A DNA stretch of 64,000 nt from Atopsyche davidsoni (Eukaryota > Arthropoda > Insecta > Trichoptera > Hydrobiosidae), in the NCBI GenBank assembly GCA_022113835.1, contig JAILWY010000009.1:5307501-5371500 (forward strand). The letters run 5' to 3'. The notes below the pieces were generated by a model, which was not told the origin of the DNA, ran no database searches, and saw only the letters and a program-made list of their open reading frames with translations. The translations under genes and the position numbers were made by a program. Each line of letters starts with the position of its first letter. The stretch's first letter is position 1. Positions 46,450 through 59,984 of the stretch are shown here, in pieces.

Positions 46450-49400
46450 ATTCGTTACATAGATATATATTATTTTATCTTCATCTTACAATGTGTAAGT
46501 GCATAAAAACAGAAAATATGTATATCCAGGGGAAAAAAATATCTAGTCTCAGAAGTATTTTTTTATAATTTATGTGTAAGTGATTGTTGAAATAGTCAGA
46601 AATAAGGAAAAATTTATCTGATGTCTAATAATGATTATTATTTAAACACATCGAATTTCACTATCGGTACTTGATAATAGGTTTTACATTTAAGTCGCTT
46701 ATAGATTCTTTATTTGCCATGACATCATGAATATTCAAGATATATAAATCATCACTCCTTCAGAATCGCGGGCCGCGGGTGCGTGCCCCTGACAACCTTG
46801 TTCAGATAAAGCCTTGAGACCTGGCAACACCGGCTTGTTGTTCAGCTGTTTGATTTCGAACATGCCAATCACTCGTCGGGCATCTCAATCTAATCCCCCC
46901 CCACGAGCCTTATACGATAACAATGCGCGAAAGATAATACCCCCGGCGATACTTGCGAATTTGCTAGGAATATTTAAGACCGTGTGTCTCTTAGCATAAT
47001 GAGTGAAATAATATACGGGAGAATAATAAAGAGATCTCGACGAGACGGGGAAAACATAAAGAATAAGTATATTGTATATCGATTAGTCGAAAACAATATG
47101 CAAAGTCTATGAAACGCTTTTATATACATACTCATGGGTGTGGGAATGAGTACATAAAATTGAGTCCGTATAATAAAATTTTTTATTAACATCGAAAACC
47201 TGTTAGCATATTTACTTAAACAATATACAAAACACTAATAAATATTGTACAAAATAAAACATTAATTATTTTTTTAAAAGCGAAAATATAAGCGAAGCAA
47301 AGCTTTTTTGATGTGGTTTAATTTAAAATCAATTTGTAAGTATATTATCGTTAGAAGCAAAGTACGTACTGGGTTGTATGTTTGTTTTTGATCTAACATG
47401 TACAATATGTATTATAAGATATATTGTTTTCAATAACCGAGTACAAATACAATGTCGTTCTGCTTTAACTGATACAGTTATTTTATATTTTACATTAGGC
47501 CTGAAACGACTTCAATGGGAGGATAAATCATCGGGGCCGAGAATAATTGGGTCGGGATATTGGCAGGGAGAGCGACCCTCTCGGCCGCAGCTCGAAGAGC
47601 CTCACCGCGATATTAAATAATTCGAGGACTTTCAAATAATATAAGCGGATTTCAAAAGAAAACCACCGGCTTGTAATAAAGCATTATTTATTTGCGCGAG
47701 CGAGAGGCCGACCGCCTGAAAGGGATGGAGGGATGATTTGGACCTTATTACCTACCGCGGAACGTGAGACGGCTGATTGAAGAGAGAGACGCATTAAGTA
47801 AAAAAAACTTGCTGTTTTTTATTATCGTTTTGAGTATTTTTCGTATCTAACTGTTTTTTTTAAATTAATTTTATAAAAAAAACTTAATTTCAAGCTAATC
47901 GTCATTGAAAAACGTGACTGTCTTAACCCTATTGTTTGAACTATTTAAAAAAAATTATCATATATATATTATCACTGGAAAATAATTGTAATATTGATAA
48001 TAATTCGTATAAAATATTTAAAAGACTTTCTTTAAAAATATATCATAAATCATACATAGTATAATGTTAATGTTCTTAAAGTTAAATGGTATATTTTTAT
48101 TGTTGTTCCCAATGTGTATCAAATACTTTCAATACAAAGCATATACAGTACTGAATTATTATTTAAAGCAGTAATTCACAATCTCAATAAGGTATTTGAT
48201 AGTAAATCTTCTGCTCATTCCTGGTAGTTGAGATTTCATTAAATATGTCTTGAATAGTAAACACGGATAGCTTCAACGTCGTTACTGTCCAACTTAATGG
48301 AAGATAAACACATATCAAATATCACTTTGCCGGTGTTAAGCGAAGCAGAACATGTGATATGACTAATCCGAACCCACTGAGCGAGTCCCTACGCAGTACA
48401 AACATTAACTACATGGTGCAAACCTTATGTGCTTTAATTTATTTTTTTATAAAATATGTAATATGATGAGAGTTAATATGTGCGTTGGCAGTTTATAAGA
48501 TTTTTTGTACTTTCCACGAAGACACAATTAAGTTCACCAAAATGCTTTGGCGTATTTGAAGGAGTTATATTATACATTTTAACGTTACATTTAACCCAAT
48601 AATATCCAATTGGGTAAACCCGCAAATTTGTCGTGATGATATATTGCGTGTTTCGCATACAATACGCCGACAGCGCAGCGTCCCATCTCCGAGATTGGCA
48701 TGTTCACATGACGGAGCTAAGATCCTCCCCTAATTCAGTCAAAAGTTAGCATAATACGAGCCACTCGTACGGGGGATAATCAGACGTCGCACGAGGGAGG
48801 TTCCCACCCCCTCGGGGGACCATCTCGTGTGGCTCGGGTCCAGCCTCGAACAAGCCGCCGTAATGAAAGGCAGCCTTGTAACTTCAGCCGTCATACAAAA
48901 AGTTCAACTTAGAAAGGAATTTTTCTTTTTAATTTACATTCGGTGTGGCGCTTTGAAGTTACGAGACGGCGTAACACCAAAGAAAGCTTGTCAAAGCTTA
49001 GTCAGCCATATATCAACGCTGAGTAAGGAAATATACCTATTCGGGTGCTAACATGTTTGTTTTGATTTCTGTTTAATGAATTTAAATACAATGTATATTT
49101 AAAAGTTCTTGTTGTTATGAAAAATGACAGATATATAATTAAATATTCAAAATAGTAACGAGTCACCAAAATATCTGTTGTTAAGCCCGTATAAACCCGT
49201 ACTTACAATCAATAGTTTTCTTTAAAAAATTTATCAGTTTTTATTAACAGTTTGATAAAATATAAAATAATTGGAAAATAGTGTGATGTTATCAGGCGTA
49301 TATGAGGGAATATAGATCATGAGGCTCACAGTATTCAGATATAGTTTGAGTCTATTTTTCAGGGAAACCTTGAATTACTCGTTTCCTTATCTGAAGTAAG

Positions 49401-52350
49401 AAGAACTTGTGAGTGGCCAGGGGCTCTTCGCACCTCCGTCCCGGAGGCAGTACATCCCCTAAATCAATATGGCTCCCTTATACACTCCTGGCGAGCCTCC
49501 GCATGTTTTTACGGTTAGAAACTTATATTTTTCTTTGTTCTTTTCCATTCCGACCGCCGCTCGGTGCTTTTTGTTTCCGCTGCCTATTTTTCTACCTTTT
49601 TAAAACTTTCAACTGTGATAGTAGGAAGAGAAATGAACCGGCATTGAATCACTCGCATTGTTTTGTGTATTGTTTGAGATTGCTTAAAAATATTGCCGTA
49701 CTTTAAAACTGCGCTCTGAGGTTTTATAATCGATTAAATAATATTGAAAACTAAAAAAAAAATATCACAGATGTAGCTCCAATTGATGTAATAAGCACAT
49801 AAGCGGTCATAAAAAGCTATTTTTATTTCAATAACCTAGTTCTCATATTATAAGCAGGATAAACCATTAAATAAGAGTCTTACAAAAAAAAAAATTATGT
49901 TAATTAATATTCTTTGTTACATAGTGTCTATACTATTTTTGTTTCTAACTGATTATTTTTATTCAACTTTCTCTAGGCTTACTGTGATCTTTATTCGTGA
50001 CGGATCTAGTTACACATTTAAAATATTTAATGTATAACGTTGATTCAAACTTTAAATTTACTAGTTAATTCCGCTATTTCGTGCAAGAGTATTTAGTTAA
50101 TTTTCATATAGTTTTGTTTCTATCTACGAGTTTGTGCGACAGTTAAAATTTAGCCGAAGAGATTAAGCATCCCTTGCTTATGTGCAGATTAGAGCGGAAC
50201 TATTTTTATTAATCGTATAACTTTTATTAAAAAGAGATTATAAAATAATTGTTATATTTTGTTTTCAACTAAGTTAAGCTGCACTGCCGAGCTCGTTTAA
50301 AGTCGAGGTGGTAAAACTATATTTGTCTCTGTCGACGTCGGGCTTGTGGCGTTTGCTGTCGCTCCGAGATAAAATTTGCTCCGAGATAAAAGTATAATTA
50401 AAATTTCACGTTGACGTGACACGTTATTTCACAATTCTTAAATATTATTCACCGGATAAAACAAATTGCAGCATATTTACTTTGATTAAAACGCTTTAAG
50501 TTCTCTAGAAAGTTTTTTATGATAAATGTGGAAACTGCAAATTTTTTATATTTTGTTGATAATAGAAATTTTTAAATGTCCACAAAAAAAAGAAAAGTGT
50601 ACAAGATAAAGAAAAATATTAAAATATTAAGAAGACAATAAACGATGCTGAAGCTGAAATAAAATATGTAAAAAATAAAAACAGACTTTATTGAAGATCG
50701 TCGGGTATCAAACCCTCGGTTTTGCTGAAAGGAATAGCTGTATAAAATTTCATGTCTTGAGAGTCGGTGCTACGGGCAAATATACAAATATACAATTCTT
50801 AAAAGCTCTATTTATTTTACAAAAAAAGACAAGCAGCAATTGTCTGGCTTGGCTTTTAAAAATATCAATCGAAACCTTTTGCAGCAGCCGCAAGTCTTGT
50901 GCCAGCAGTGAACATTAAGTGGATATGGAAACAAGACTACACGTCTGTTAGTCATAATCTATCAAAGGGTTTTTTAGTTTTTAATTTCGATAGCAATACA
51001 TATTTATTGAATATCAAAAAATATATCTCAAAACTATCGATATGTCCAAGATACTAGGTATACAAAATGACATAAAAAAAATCAAATACAAAAAAGATTC
51101 AAATCCTCACCTCTTGGCTATTTAAATATGATAATTTATTAGTTGGTTCAACGCCGCATTTACATTAATAAATAATATTTATGTAAGGTTGCAAGAAATA
51201 TATTTGCAAAATAATAAATTTTGGCAATTATAAAATGTTTATTTACGTGATGTGAAAATCACGAAACCGTTATCAAGATGCTTAAACCGTCAGACAAACA
51301 ATTTGTCGAGTACTTAAAATCTTAAATAAATGAATTTCCCATAAATTATTAAATCAGTACTTAGATAAGATCGATAATTAGCTTTATTTGTTTGGTGTTT
51401 ATTTGAAATGAAATATTATTCCTGTTTACCGATTTAACCAACGCTTTCAGTAGCTAATTAGTATGTTCGCTTTGAAATTATTTTAGATTTATAAACACAC
51501 ATCTTCACAAGTAATAAAAACGTGCTTTTCAAATTGATTATAATAAAATGGGCTGTAAATATATTGAAAATTATTATTTACTCAAATAAACAAATATTGT
51601 CTTACTGTTTGGTACATGTTAATATCAGATAATTTAGAAAGCCTTTTTTTATTGACAAATTAATAAATCAAATAATATTAAACACTTGTAACGGTTTTTC
51701 CTAGGAAATTATATAAATTGTATAAAAATGTTTTAAAAAAATACATATATACAAATGAATGTGTAATTTCACGAAAATAAAATGCTTCTCATTGAAGATT
51801 GAAAATATTTTATACTTGGCAAAAATATATTTCATAGTATTTTCTTACCTGCAGAAAAAAGAGCTGAACCCAAAATGCTTTATTTGGGAGAGTTTATTTT
51901 ATTTAAAAAACTGTAAACCTAAAATTATTTTTAATGATTTTAGTGTACGACTTTAGTTTTATTATTTCTCACTAAGACTTTTCGTGAGATACTAAATTGT
52001 ATTGTCGGGGTAGATTTTCACTTTATCCTGTCTGCTGCGGAGCCTCGAGAGAAAAGATGAGTGGTTTTGTTCTTTTTTCTTGTCATAAACTCTGCGAGCA
52101 GATTGCATTCTGCACTGAGTGTTTTTTCTGGAAAGTTCTAAGAGAGAAGTAAATTACGCTTCGACCAAAAATTTTCAAAGTTGCGGAAAATTTATTAAAA
52201 GATCATTTTTATATTTTGCTCGACAACTTCAAAACAAATAACAACATATCAACGCTATAAAAAAATTGACTATTCGTTGTTTATAAAATCGAAGTAAACT
52301 AAGTTTACTTTAAAAAATGTTAATGTAAATTAAATAATTCATAAAATACT
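46450..52350. other. Gene-poor region with GC-balanced islands
   Basis: Mostly AT-rich. Islands at about 46760-46960, 47500-47790, 48660-48860 and 49380-49470 have mixed composition with homeodomain-like TAAT and GATAA words. They resemble noncoding regulatory DNA; conservation cannot be judged from one sequence. No convincing exon. Confidence 0.35.
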
Positions 52351-52450
<100 letters not shown>

Positions 52451-53514
52451 GCAATTTTACTTTTTATATACCCGAAAATAAGATAAGTGTTCCGTTTTAA
52501 AAAATCTATGATTCATTTGATTTATAATATTTATTTTGGTTCAAACGTTATACTTGCCATTTGCCAAAAAAATTTATAAAATTATCGATAAGTCTTTTTT
52601 GAACGTTTTATGTAAAAATATAACAGAAAATAACTAAGATATTTTAATTACTCGACGCTTTTGAACAACCAAATTCATCAAATAGCTCAGCAGGCTTCAG
52701 TCTACTAAAGATTCCGGCTGATTCACGAAAAAAATTCGTTGAATACTTTCATGAACAGAAAAATTTCAGAAAAAAACATAAAGTAGGAAAATCGTTCACG
52801 CTTACTTTAAATTTGCAAAACTTCCAACCAGTCGCGCCGTTCTTTATCGATTTTCAACTGGAAAATTATAAATTTTACATCAGTTTGGTTGCAACAATTT
52901 TTTTTTTTTGGGGTCTTTGCTATAAAACCTCTCATGTGCCTACGCTGGAAACGTATTTAATTGCCTAGAAGTTACAGACATCAGCTTATAAAATTGATTT
53001 TGCTTCCTCGAAAATTTGTGTTTATGAATTGTTTTTTTATCGTTTACATAGATATTTAATTCAATTATTTTATAAAATAAATATTTCTTAAAGTATTGAC
53101 AACCATTTGTAGGTTTTGTAACTGTACGTTTTATAACAAGTACGACGTTATTGAATAACACACTTTCTTTCACAATCATTTGAAAATTATTAAAAACACA
53201 AGCAAAAGAATAACATGAAGATATTATTTATTAAGTCAAAAAAATTCACAGTTTTTAAGCAAAATTGATTTATTGCAATTTAAATCATTGCCTCGCTACG
53301 CAGATCAAACAAACGATAAAATAAAATATTAATATTCAGAAACAATAAAACGTAAGCATCTATCATTAAATCGTTAAAATTTAAATAATCCACATCATCT
53401 CTTTATGCGTTACTTTATTTTAATATCCGATACGCGTTTTATATTCCTATGTCGATTTTTTGATTAAACGTCAATCAGATGCGTATTTATTACCCATTAC
53501 GGGCTTATTATATT

Positions 53515-53673
53515 ATTACTAATATGATTAGGCACATTAGTTCATATATAGAAGATGATTTAAAGAAACTCTCAGAAAAATATCATCGTGATTTGTGTGG
53601 GATTTGATTTTTCTGAGAGTTTCTTTAAATCATCTTCTATATATGAACTAATGTGCCTAATCATATTAGTAAT
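53515..53673. repeat. Perfect 67-bp inverted repeat with 25-base loop
   Basis: 53515-53581 and 53607-53673 are exact inverses as far as I can read. The loop (53582-53606) and inner arms match the B-box-side flank and 3' body of the tRNA-bearing element, antisense. The outer arms are non-element DNA (ACTAATATGATTAGGCACAT), so flank and element were duplicated together. Confidence 0.9.
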
Positions 53674-53786
53674 TTTATATTCCTGTCAAAAATGACAAAC
53701 ATAATTTACACAAATAAAGCGATGACCCAAAAAATGCTTTATAACAATTAAAAAAATCAATATACAGAGAGTACTTTGTGGAATTT

Positions 53787-53925
53787 CATTTTAATATTTT
53801 AAATAAAACGCTTGAGTCATTTTTATTGGTGACCGGTTTTGCCAGTTTTTCGCGTTGGCGTTGTCAAACTGAGTTTGACAATGCAAATGTCACGTATTTA
53901 AAATATTAAAACATAATTATTATTA
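53787..53925. repeat. Penelope-type repeat with dead hammerhead motif
   Basis: Ends ATTTTAATATTTTAAATA and its inverse. The minus strand has AAAACCGGTCACC and a partly kept stem II (CGCCAACGCG), but the CTGATGA core is lost and GAAAC has become AAAAC. Confidence 0.5.
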
Positions 53926-53929
53926 AAAA

Positions 53930-55390
53930 AAAGTCCTGCTTGTATACAGCGTGTCCCTTTCCTTGGTAATGTCGGCCGCAAGTGCGGGGAGGTCGTTACC
54001 CGGCACCCCCGCCGGGCAATCGCGATGTTTTATGCGATGCTGAACGACAATTTAGTTGCCGGCTGCCCTCGGCGGGGAATTGAAATTTAAGCGACCCCCG
54101 ACCCCACCCCCCATCTTGTATGTTTAATTTGTGTTTTTGTTTACATATTAGTGCTAATAGCCCCAATGAATGTTTAGTTTAGAATAAATGATATCACCAG
54201 TAGTCCGCGCTGAAGATTTTGGGAGCTCACTTACTACCGAAGCTTTCCCGTATACTACGAATATTTCCATAGCTCAGTTGTGTTTACTTGTTGTAAAAGT
54301 ATTGAATGTGTATTAAAATAAGCATAAAAATTTATTATTTACAGTTTGGTTCCCGTCTGCGAATTTACAACCGTTGGGAAAAATGTTTGCTCTTTATACT
54401 TGTGGCCGTGGAGTTAAAGCGTTTAATAAATAAGCGAAATCTCCCATAAAAGACTGAGTAAAACTCGAATTACAGCACGGCGAGCCGACCGAGCGGGCAG
54501 GGCAAATAATTAAAGCGCAGCCGCCGCCATTCTTTAAAATGGCGCCCGCCGCTCTTCATTAGCGACATTTGGAGAGCTCAATAAAGTAACAGGCTGGACC
54601 TGCGAAGGGAGAATTATTGTTCGACTTGCAATTTGCAATACGGAGAAGTCGTAAAGATCCCGGATTTAAAAAATACTTGGATTCGGGTAGAACTGAAACT
54701 ATGGAGGTTTCTTAAATTAATTTTTTTTAACACAGCTAGACTTACGTGTTTTCCATTTGCGCGGTTTATAAACTGAAAGCTTTGTTCATTCAGTGCTTTG
54801 TTAAAAATAAAGGTAAAATCTTAGCTGCAAAAAGTGCTTTAAGAGCTATTGGTTATAAAAAAGACGCGATAAAAAATAATTAAAATTTAAAGAAGACTTG
54901 AAGTACATAAAGCCGTGATGAGTTTAGTATGAAAGCTTTGAGTCTTTTTTAACATGGCCGCAGCACATTCAGAGGAGAAAGCTCCGCGTTCCAGGCAAGG
55001 AGCTTAATTACTATTTTCGATCTTCACATTTTCGCAAGGGATCGAACAGACTGGCTGGCGAATGGTGGCTGTGAGAAATGAGATGGTGCCTTTACTAAGT
55101 CTGGTGCCGCAGAGGACCTCGCTCAGCCCGGGCTAATGAAATGGGGTCTTTGTCAGGGATGGCTGAGATTCGCAAAACGCGTATTGTTACCTTCTATCTA
55201 AGACTATTCTTTATAAATACATTAAAAATACCTTGAAGTTGAATTAACTTTGTTCAGTTCAGTTTCTATAGAAGTTGTTTCCAATTACTTTATTTTTCAG
55301 GTTTTAATCGTAACAGGTATGATAACTGCTCTTTGAAATGGTTTTTGAGGGCTGCAAAAAATTGGGCTGTTTCTTTGTTAAGGGTCTAAG
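53930..55390. other. Region without assigned genes
   Basis: GC-balanced islands at about 53950-54120, 54470-54620 and 54950-55170 alternate with AT-rich DNA. No open frame with splice support. Confidence 0.4.
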
Positions 55391-55400
55391 TCCCACACTC

Positions 55401-55770
55401 GAGTTTTTTGATCATTTTCTGGTCCGTTTTGCAAAAAAATTGACTGCATCAATCAAAAATATTTAAATGCAAAAAGTTAGATACATCCCTTCTTCCGAAC
55501 AGAATATATTTATATTTCTTGTAAATTTACTTTTAATATGATAAATATGTGTTTTTCCGATTGAAGTGTAGGAATTTGGAGATTCGTCATGTCCCTATTC
55601 TAAGAGTCCTAAATATTTAAAAGTCTTTTTTTTCAACTTTGGTTTTGAAAAGTCGTCATTTTATCCAATTTTTCAACATCTTCAAGGTTTTATTTTACTC
55701 TGAAAATGGACGTTAATTAAATAATTAAATATAAAATGTATAGTTTTTTCAATACTCTATAATTAAATTA
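55401..55770 (+). repeat. Dispersed repeat 'R400', copy 4
   Basis: Same order as copy 1 from TTTTTTGATCATTTTCTGG to the TGAAAATGGACGTTAATT block. It contains a small internal deletion relative to copy 1. Confidence 0.75.
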
Positions 55771-56636
55771 ATTAAATAACACGATTTAGCCAGGTAAAAC
55801 GGTCCTTTTTTTGTGGCAGACGAGGGATGGACACCAAGCAAGGTTAGGTAGCAAAACCCTTAAGTATTTATAATAAAAAATATTGCTTGGCTCACTTGAA
55901 GGTACAATCAATTATTTATTGATAGGTTGTATACATTCTATATTTTATTATTTTCAAAGTTGTTGATGTAGAAAATTAACAATAAACACCATTTCAATGT
56001 ATAATATTTTTTTTATATAAATATGACATTTTTAATGTATAAGTAAATAGTGTGTGTATGAAAGAGTAAATATTTGAATTCGGCAAAAAAATAAATAAAG
56101 CATAACGTAAAGTTGACGTTATGAACCAAAATAAACATCAGTAAGTAATAACGACGGGAATCTCTATCCGCCCCTGTCTATTTGGCGCCACACCGCGGGC
56201 AAATATTTACATCGTAATGAAAAATGTGGCTCACAAAGTGAAAGAGCCCTTCACATTCAGACATGCGGAGTAATTTGCAGAGCGGAGAGCGCTCAAGGGG
56301 GAAAGGCGAAAATCATAACACGAAACAAAAACCAACTTCCAGCCATACGAGCAGGCTCGTGGTTGCGAGTGTACAGAGATGACGCCGAGCCCTAAGCAGA
56401 TGAGTCTAGCTCTCAGTGGCGCGCGGTGAGTCCAAAAACTAGACAACCTGTTTTTTTCATTAAAAAAAATCGAAAAGATATACTTTTTGAAGCACTTTAC
56501 TCTAGAATTCTTTAACTAGATTTTCTAGTCTTGAAATGCATGAAATATGCTTGAAAAAAAAATTTAGAATATGTACTAGCAATACAAGGTTTTACAATGA
56601 TGTAATACTTGACTGGTCTTAAAAATGATATTTACT

Positions 56637-57022
56637 ATTGATTTTTTGTGAAGACCGTCTGACAGGAAGTACGATTTTGCCTATACAGGTTTTATTGATT
56701 GATAATGATTAAGTACATTTTTTCAAATATTGAAAAATGATTACAGAAACTCTCAGAAAAATATCATTTCATCAAATATCAGAATATATCACAATATTTA
56801 ATTGGCATAATAAGTACATTGTTTCACTTATAGGATATGATTGTTAAAAATTCTTGCCAAATAATAGTGATTCGTTGGCATAATTGGTAATGCACCGGCC
56901 ATGTAAGCTTTGGGGATGTGGGTTCAAATCCCACACAAATCACGATGATATTTTTCTAAGAGTTTCTTTAATCAATTTTCAATATTTGAAAAAAATGTAC
57001 TTAATCATTATCAGATGTAATT
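56637..57022 (+). mobile_element. tRNA-bearing element, rearranged inverted copy
   Basis: The first 130 bases are the 3' body in antisense, including the TIR side (TGTGAAGACCGTCTG). They join sense 5' body, tRNA and partial 3' body ending CATTATCAGATGTAATTTT. The tRNA part is the best kept here: GTGATT/AATCAC stem, TTGGCATAATTGGTAATGC, and a perfect T arm TGTGGG-TTCAAAT-CCCACA. Confidence 0.75.
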
Positions 57023-57029
57023 TTAATGA

Positions 57030-59200
57030 TTTTTATTATTATATTTTATAGAAATAAAAAGAGTTTTAATTCATTCAATATATTTGTATTATACGTTATT
57101 TTTCAAAGTCGACTGTTAAAGTATTTTTTTAATAATTTTTTTTGCACTATACTGATAAATTGCTATGGTTGTGTAAACTTTAACACATTAATCGTTTTAC
57201 CTGGTTTGCATAGTTAACTTCTTTGTAAGTTGTTCAATTCTTGCGAATCAATTAACATACTGAAGGCGAGTAGACGTATTTGAATTCTGAGATTAGGTAA
57301 TGAGATCAAATTTTTATTATATATCATACGTTGTATGTAAACCAAACGTATGTACGAATCACCTCTGAATGCGCTTGGCTCAATAGAAATTTAAATTCTT
57401 TTAAAGGGAGGCGGCGGGTAAGTTTGGATCTACAGAAAGTTCCTGGCATGGGTTTTTTGTAAAAGCTATTGGGTATGCGGGTGAAAGCTCAGGGAGTACA
57501 AAGAGGCTTCGGTAAGTAACTCGAAAAAAAATCGGTTCAAGAAATCTCCTTAAAAATCAACGTACGCATAATCCCAGCACCGCCGAAGGGGCAACTCTTC
57601 AGACTTCTAAATTGAGTACTGAAGTAAAAAGGACAGAAAATCTTGTAATATTATCCCAAAAAGTAACGAAATCGAGTATCGGGAATCCGATATCAAATTG
57701 TCGTTTTATTTTATATACGATTGAATATTAGGATGCAGTAAATAATACAGCAATTATTGCATATTTAAATGATCCATATTTCTCTTATCTATCGTGCTCT
57801 AGTTAGTGAAAGTTTTGGCCCATCATAGGTCATGTACTTTGACAAGAATATTACCCAAATTTTACACATTGTAAATCAGTATATTTTGCAGATCTAATGA
57901 TGACTTCCCAATATTAAAAACAAAAACAATATAGGTATATTTAAAAGTTGATGAAGCTAAAGCTTATTACACATATATGTTAAAGCTCTGCGGAACGAGG
58001 ACAAATGGCGATATACTCGTACGTGTGTTTGAAGTATTTATATTTTTCCAAAGAATAATTTTTAAGGGTTCATGCGCTTGAAACGTAAATGGAAATATCA
58101 ACAATAGGTACGAGTTTTCCCTTCGCGATTTTATTTATTGGGACTTCAAAGCTTCTCTGCCTGTTTACGGTGCATTTCTTCTCCTTTGTGGCGTTGATCC
58201 TCTAATAAGCCTGAGTGCTGCTCTCAAGCTTCAGTGTGCAAAGCTTTATCAGTAAAAATACAAAGATAAAACATGTAATCAAATCGTATTAGAATGTGAT
58301 TTTAGGTATCGGTAAAATGTACTCGATGCTTAGAATTTTCTTGTACATTTTATTTGATAAATATAATTGTGTGTGTGTTACCCTAAAAATATATTTTATG
58401 TACCTTATTGTTTTTTTTTATATATAACACCAGCGTCTTTTTATTGTATAAATTTAAAGAAGTTAGTCAATATGTAATTAAGATAGCTTAACATAATTCA
58501 TTGTGTACAGTACAAAATAAGTATCTTTGATTCGTCAAGTCATTATGAAAATGTGAATATTATTAAAAAAATTATCTTACAGTTAAGAATGCGTCTTAGA
58601 TTCTAGGTATACGTTTAATAGTTTGTTATTGGTGTGTGTATTTTAATATATATTTAATATTAATAATTTAGTTTTAGCAATGAATTATATTTAAATGTAG
58701 TTTTCAAAGAAAAATACTAAGAAAAGTTGGTTGAAGTCAAAGTTTGATTGAATAAGATCTTATATAAAGACTAAACTTAAGCTATGCTTGTAGTTATATA
58801 TTATGAGGTACCTCTAGCAATGAGGAAATATTTAAAAATGACAGTTAATTATTTTTTTTAATTGCGTGCAAGGTATAAAGTTTTAATTAAAACATAAATG
58901 TGAATAGACTCGAAGAAACAGAAGTGACGGGTGTAAATAAAACGGAATGCGAAATAAGTTATTCTCACCCTTGAACGACGCCAGCTTGGAAGTTGTCGGT
59001 CCCTCTTCCTAATTGTTATTCTTCGCCTTCCGATCCGCGGTAATCATTTCCATAACGCTATCAAAAAGTATTGTCAGTTCAAAAGAGTCATCTCCGAAAT
59101 TGTATAAGTCATATATATATTATTTAGCGTGCGGTTGATTGTCCCATCTGTATTGTCAAAATAGCATCTTTGTGTAGGAAAATATCATTCGTATATTTAA
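57030..59200. other. Region without assigned genes
   Basis: AT-rich DNA with weak GC-balanced islands (57400-57620, 57970-58230, 58920-59060). No exon or repeat end supported. Confidence 0.4.
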
Positions 59201-59210
59201 TAATAACGTT

Positions 59211-59632
59211 TATAAAAGTTTATACAATAGCGATTGTTATTGTCATATCCGCACGAGACAAACACCTAAACAACGAACGCGACAGTCGAATACGAAAATA
59301 TCACACGTGAAAAAAGAGTTCCTTCCACAGCGCGCTACACCTAGTGATCTACAAAAATAATGGGACCGGGGGACCTGCCGCTCGTGTCGCGCTCGCGGCG
59401 GGCGCGGACTGCTCGGGGCGGGCGCGATCAACCGGTGGGCCGCGGGCGTGGGCGGCGGCGGCGGCGGCGGCGCGGACACTGAGCCCGGCCCGCGCCCGAG
59501 CGCCCCTGCCCCTGCCCCCGCCCCCCCCCCGCCCCGCCGCCGCGCCTGCGCCCCGCACCCCCCCCCGCCCCCCCACCACCCGATTTTTTTCTGTTTGTAT
59601 TTCGAATGCGTAGATTTTGCGTAGTGAGTGTG
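59211..59632 (+). promoter_or_regulatory. GC-rich island, possible promoter and 5' exon
   Basis: About 240 bases (59340-59580) are extremely GC- and CpG-rich in an AT-rich region. On the plus strand TATAAAAG (59212-59219) precedes it, ATG at 59360 has an insect-like AAAATAATGG context but a frame of only 41 codons, and the donor-like GTA then GTGAGTGTG follows at about 59626. This fits a first exon of a plus-strand gene continuing to the right. It could also be a distal Corin promoter. Neither is proven. Confidence 0.3.
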
Positions 59633-59665
59633 TTTTGATAGTAAACGCGGGAGGCGACTATAACT

Positions 59666-59720
59666 ACAGTAAAACCTCGATATAAACGTATCTCAAAATT
59701 AACGCAACGTTTGAATTAAA
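59666..59720 (+). mobile_element. pogo-like single terminus
   Basis: ACAGTAAAACCTCGATATAA resembles the CAGT..ACC termini of pogo/Tigger elements such as 24660-25143. No matching right end was found, so it is a fragment. Confidence 0.35.
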
Positions 59721-59794
59721 TAGAAAACGCAGTTATTAGCCTTTTGATTGTTATTTTTTTTAATGAAAGTCAATACAATAGATATATTATTAAA

Positions 59795-59968
59795 TTTTGT
59801 GAAGACCGTCTCACAGGAAGTACGATTTTGCCTTTACAGGTAATACACCTGCCATGTAAGCTTGGGGATGTGAGTTCGAATCCCACACAAATGACGATGA
59901 TATTTTTCTAAGAGTTTCTTTAATCAATTTTCAATATTTGAAAAAATGTACCTAATCATTATCAATTA
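59795..59968 (+). mobile_element. tRNA-bearing element, short fused copy
   Basis: The TIR side in antisense (TGTGAAGACCGTCTCACAGG) joins directly to the second half of the tRNA (GGGGATGTGAGTTCGAATCC) and then the 3' body. It is a deletion derivative with the same inverted plan as 56637-57022. Confidence 0.7.
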
Positions 59969-59984
59969 ATACAATAGAGTTATT

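Noticed and set aside
46720..46905. About 48 open minus-strand codons in a GC-balanced island
   Set aside because: No clear acceptor or donor. Open runs of this length are common by chance at this base composition.
59243..59479. Poly-proline minus-strand protein in the GC island
   Set aside because: It starts at a GTG, comes from a GCC repeat and has no splice support.
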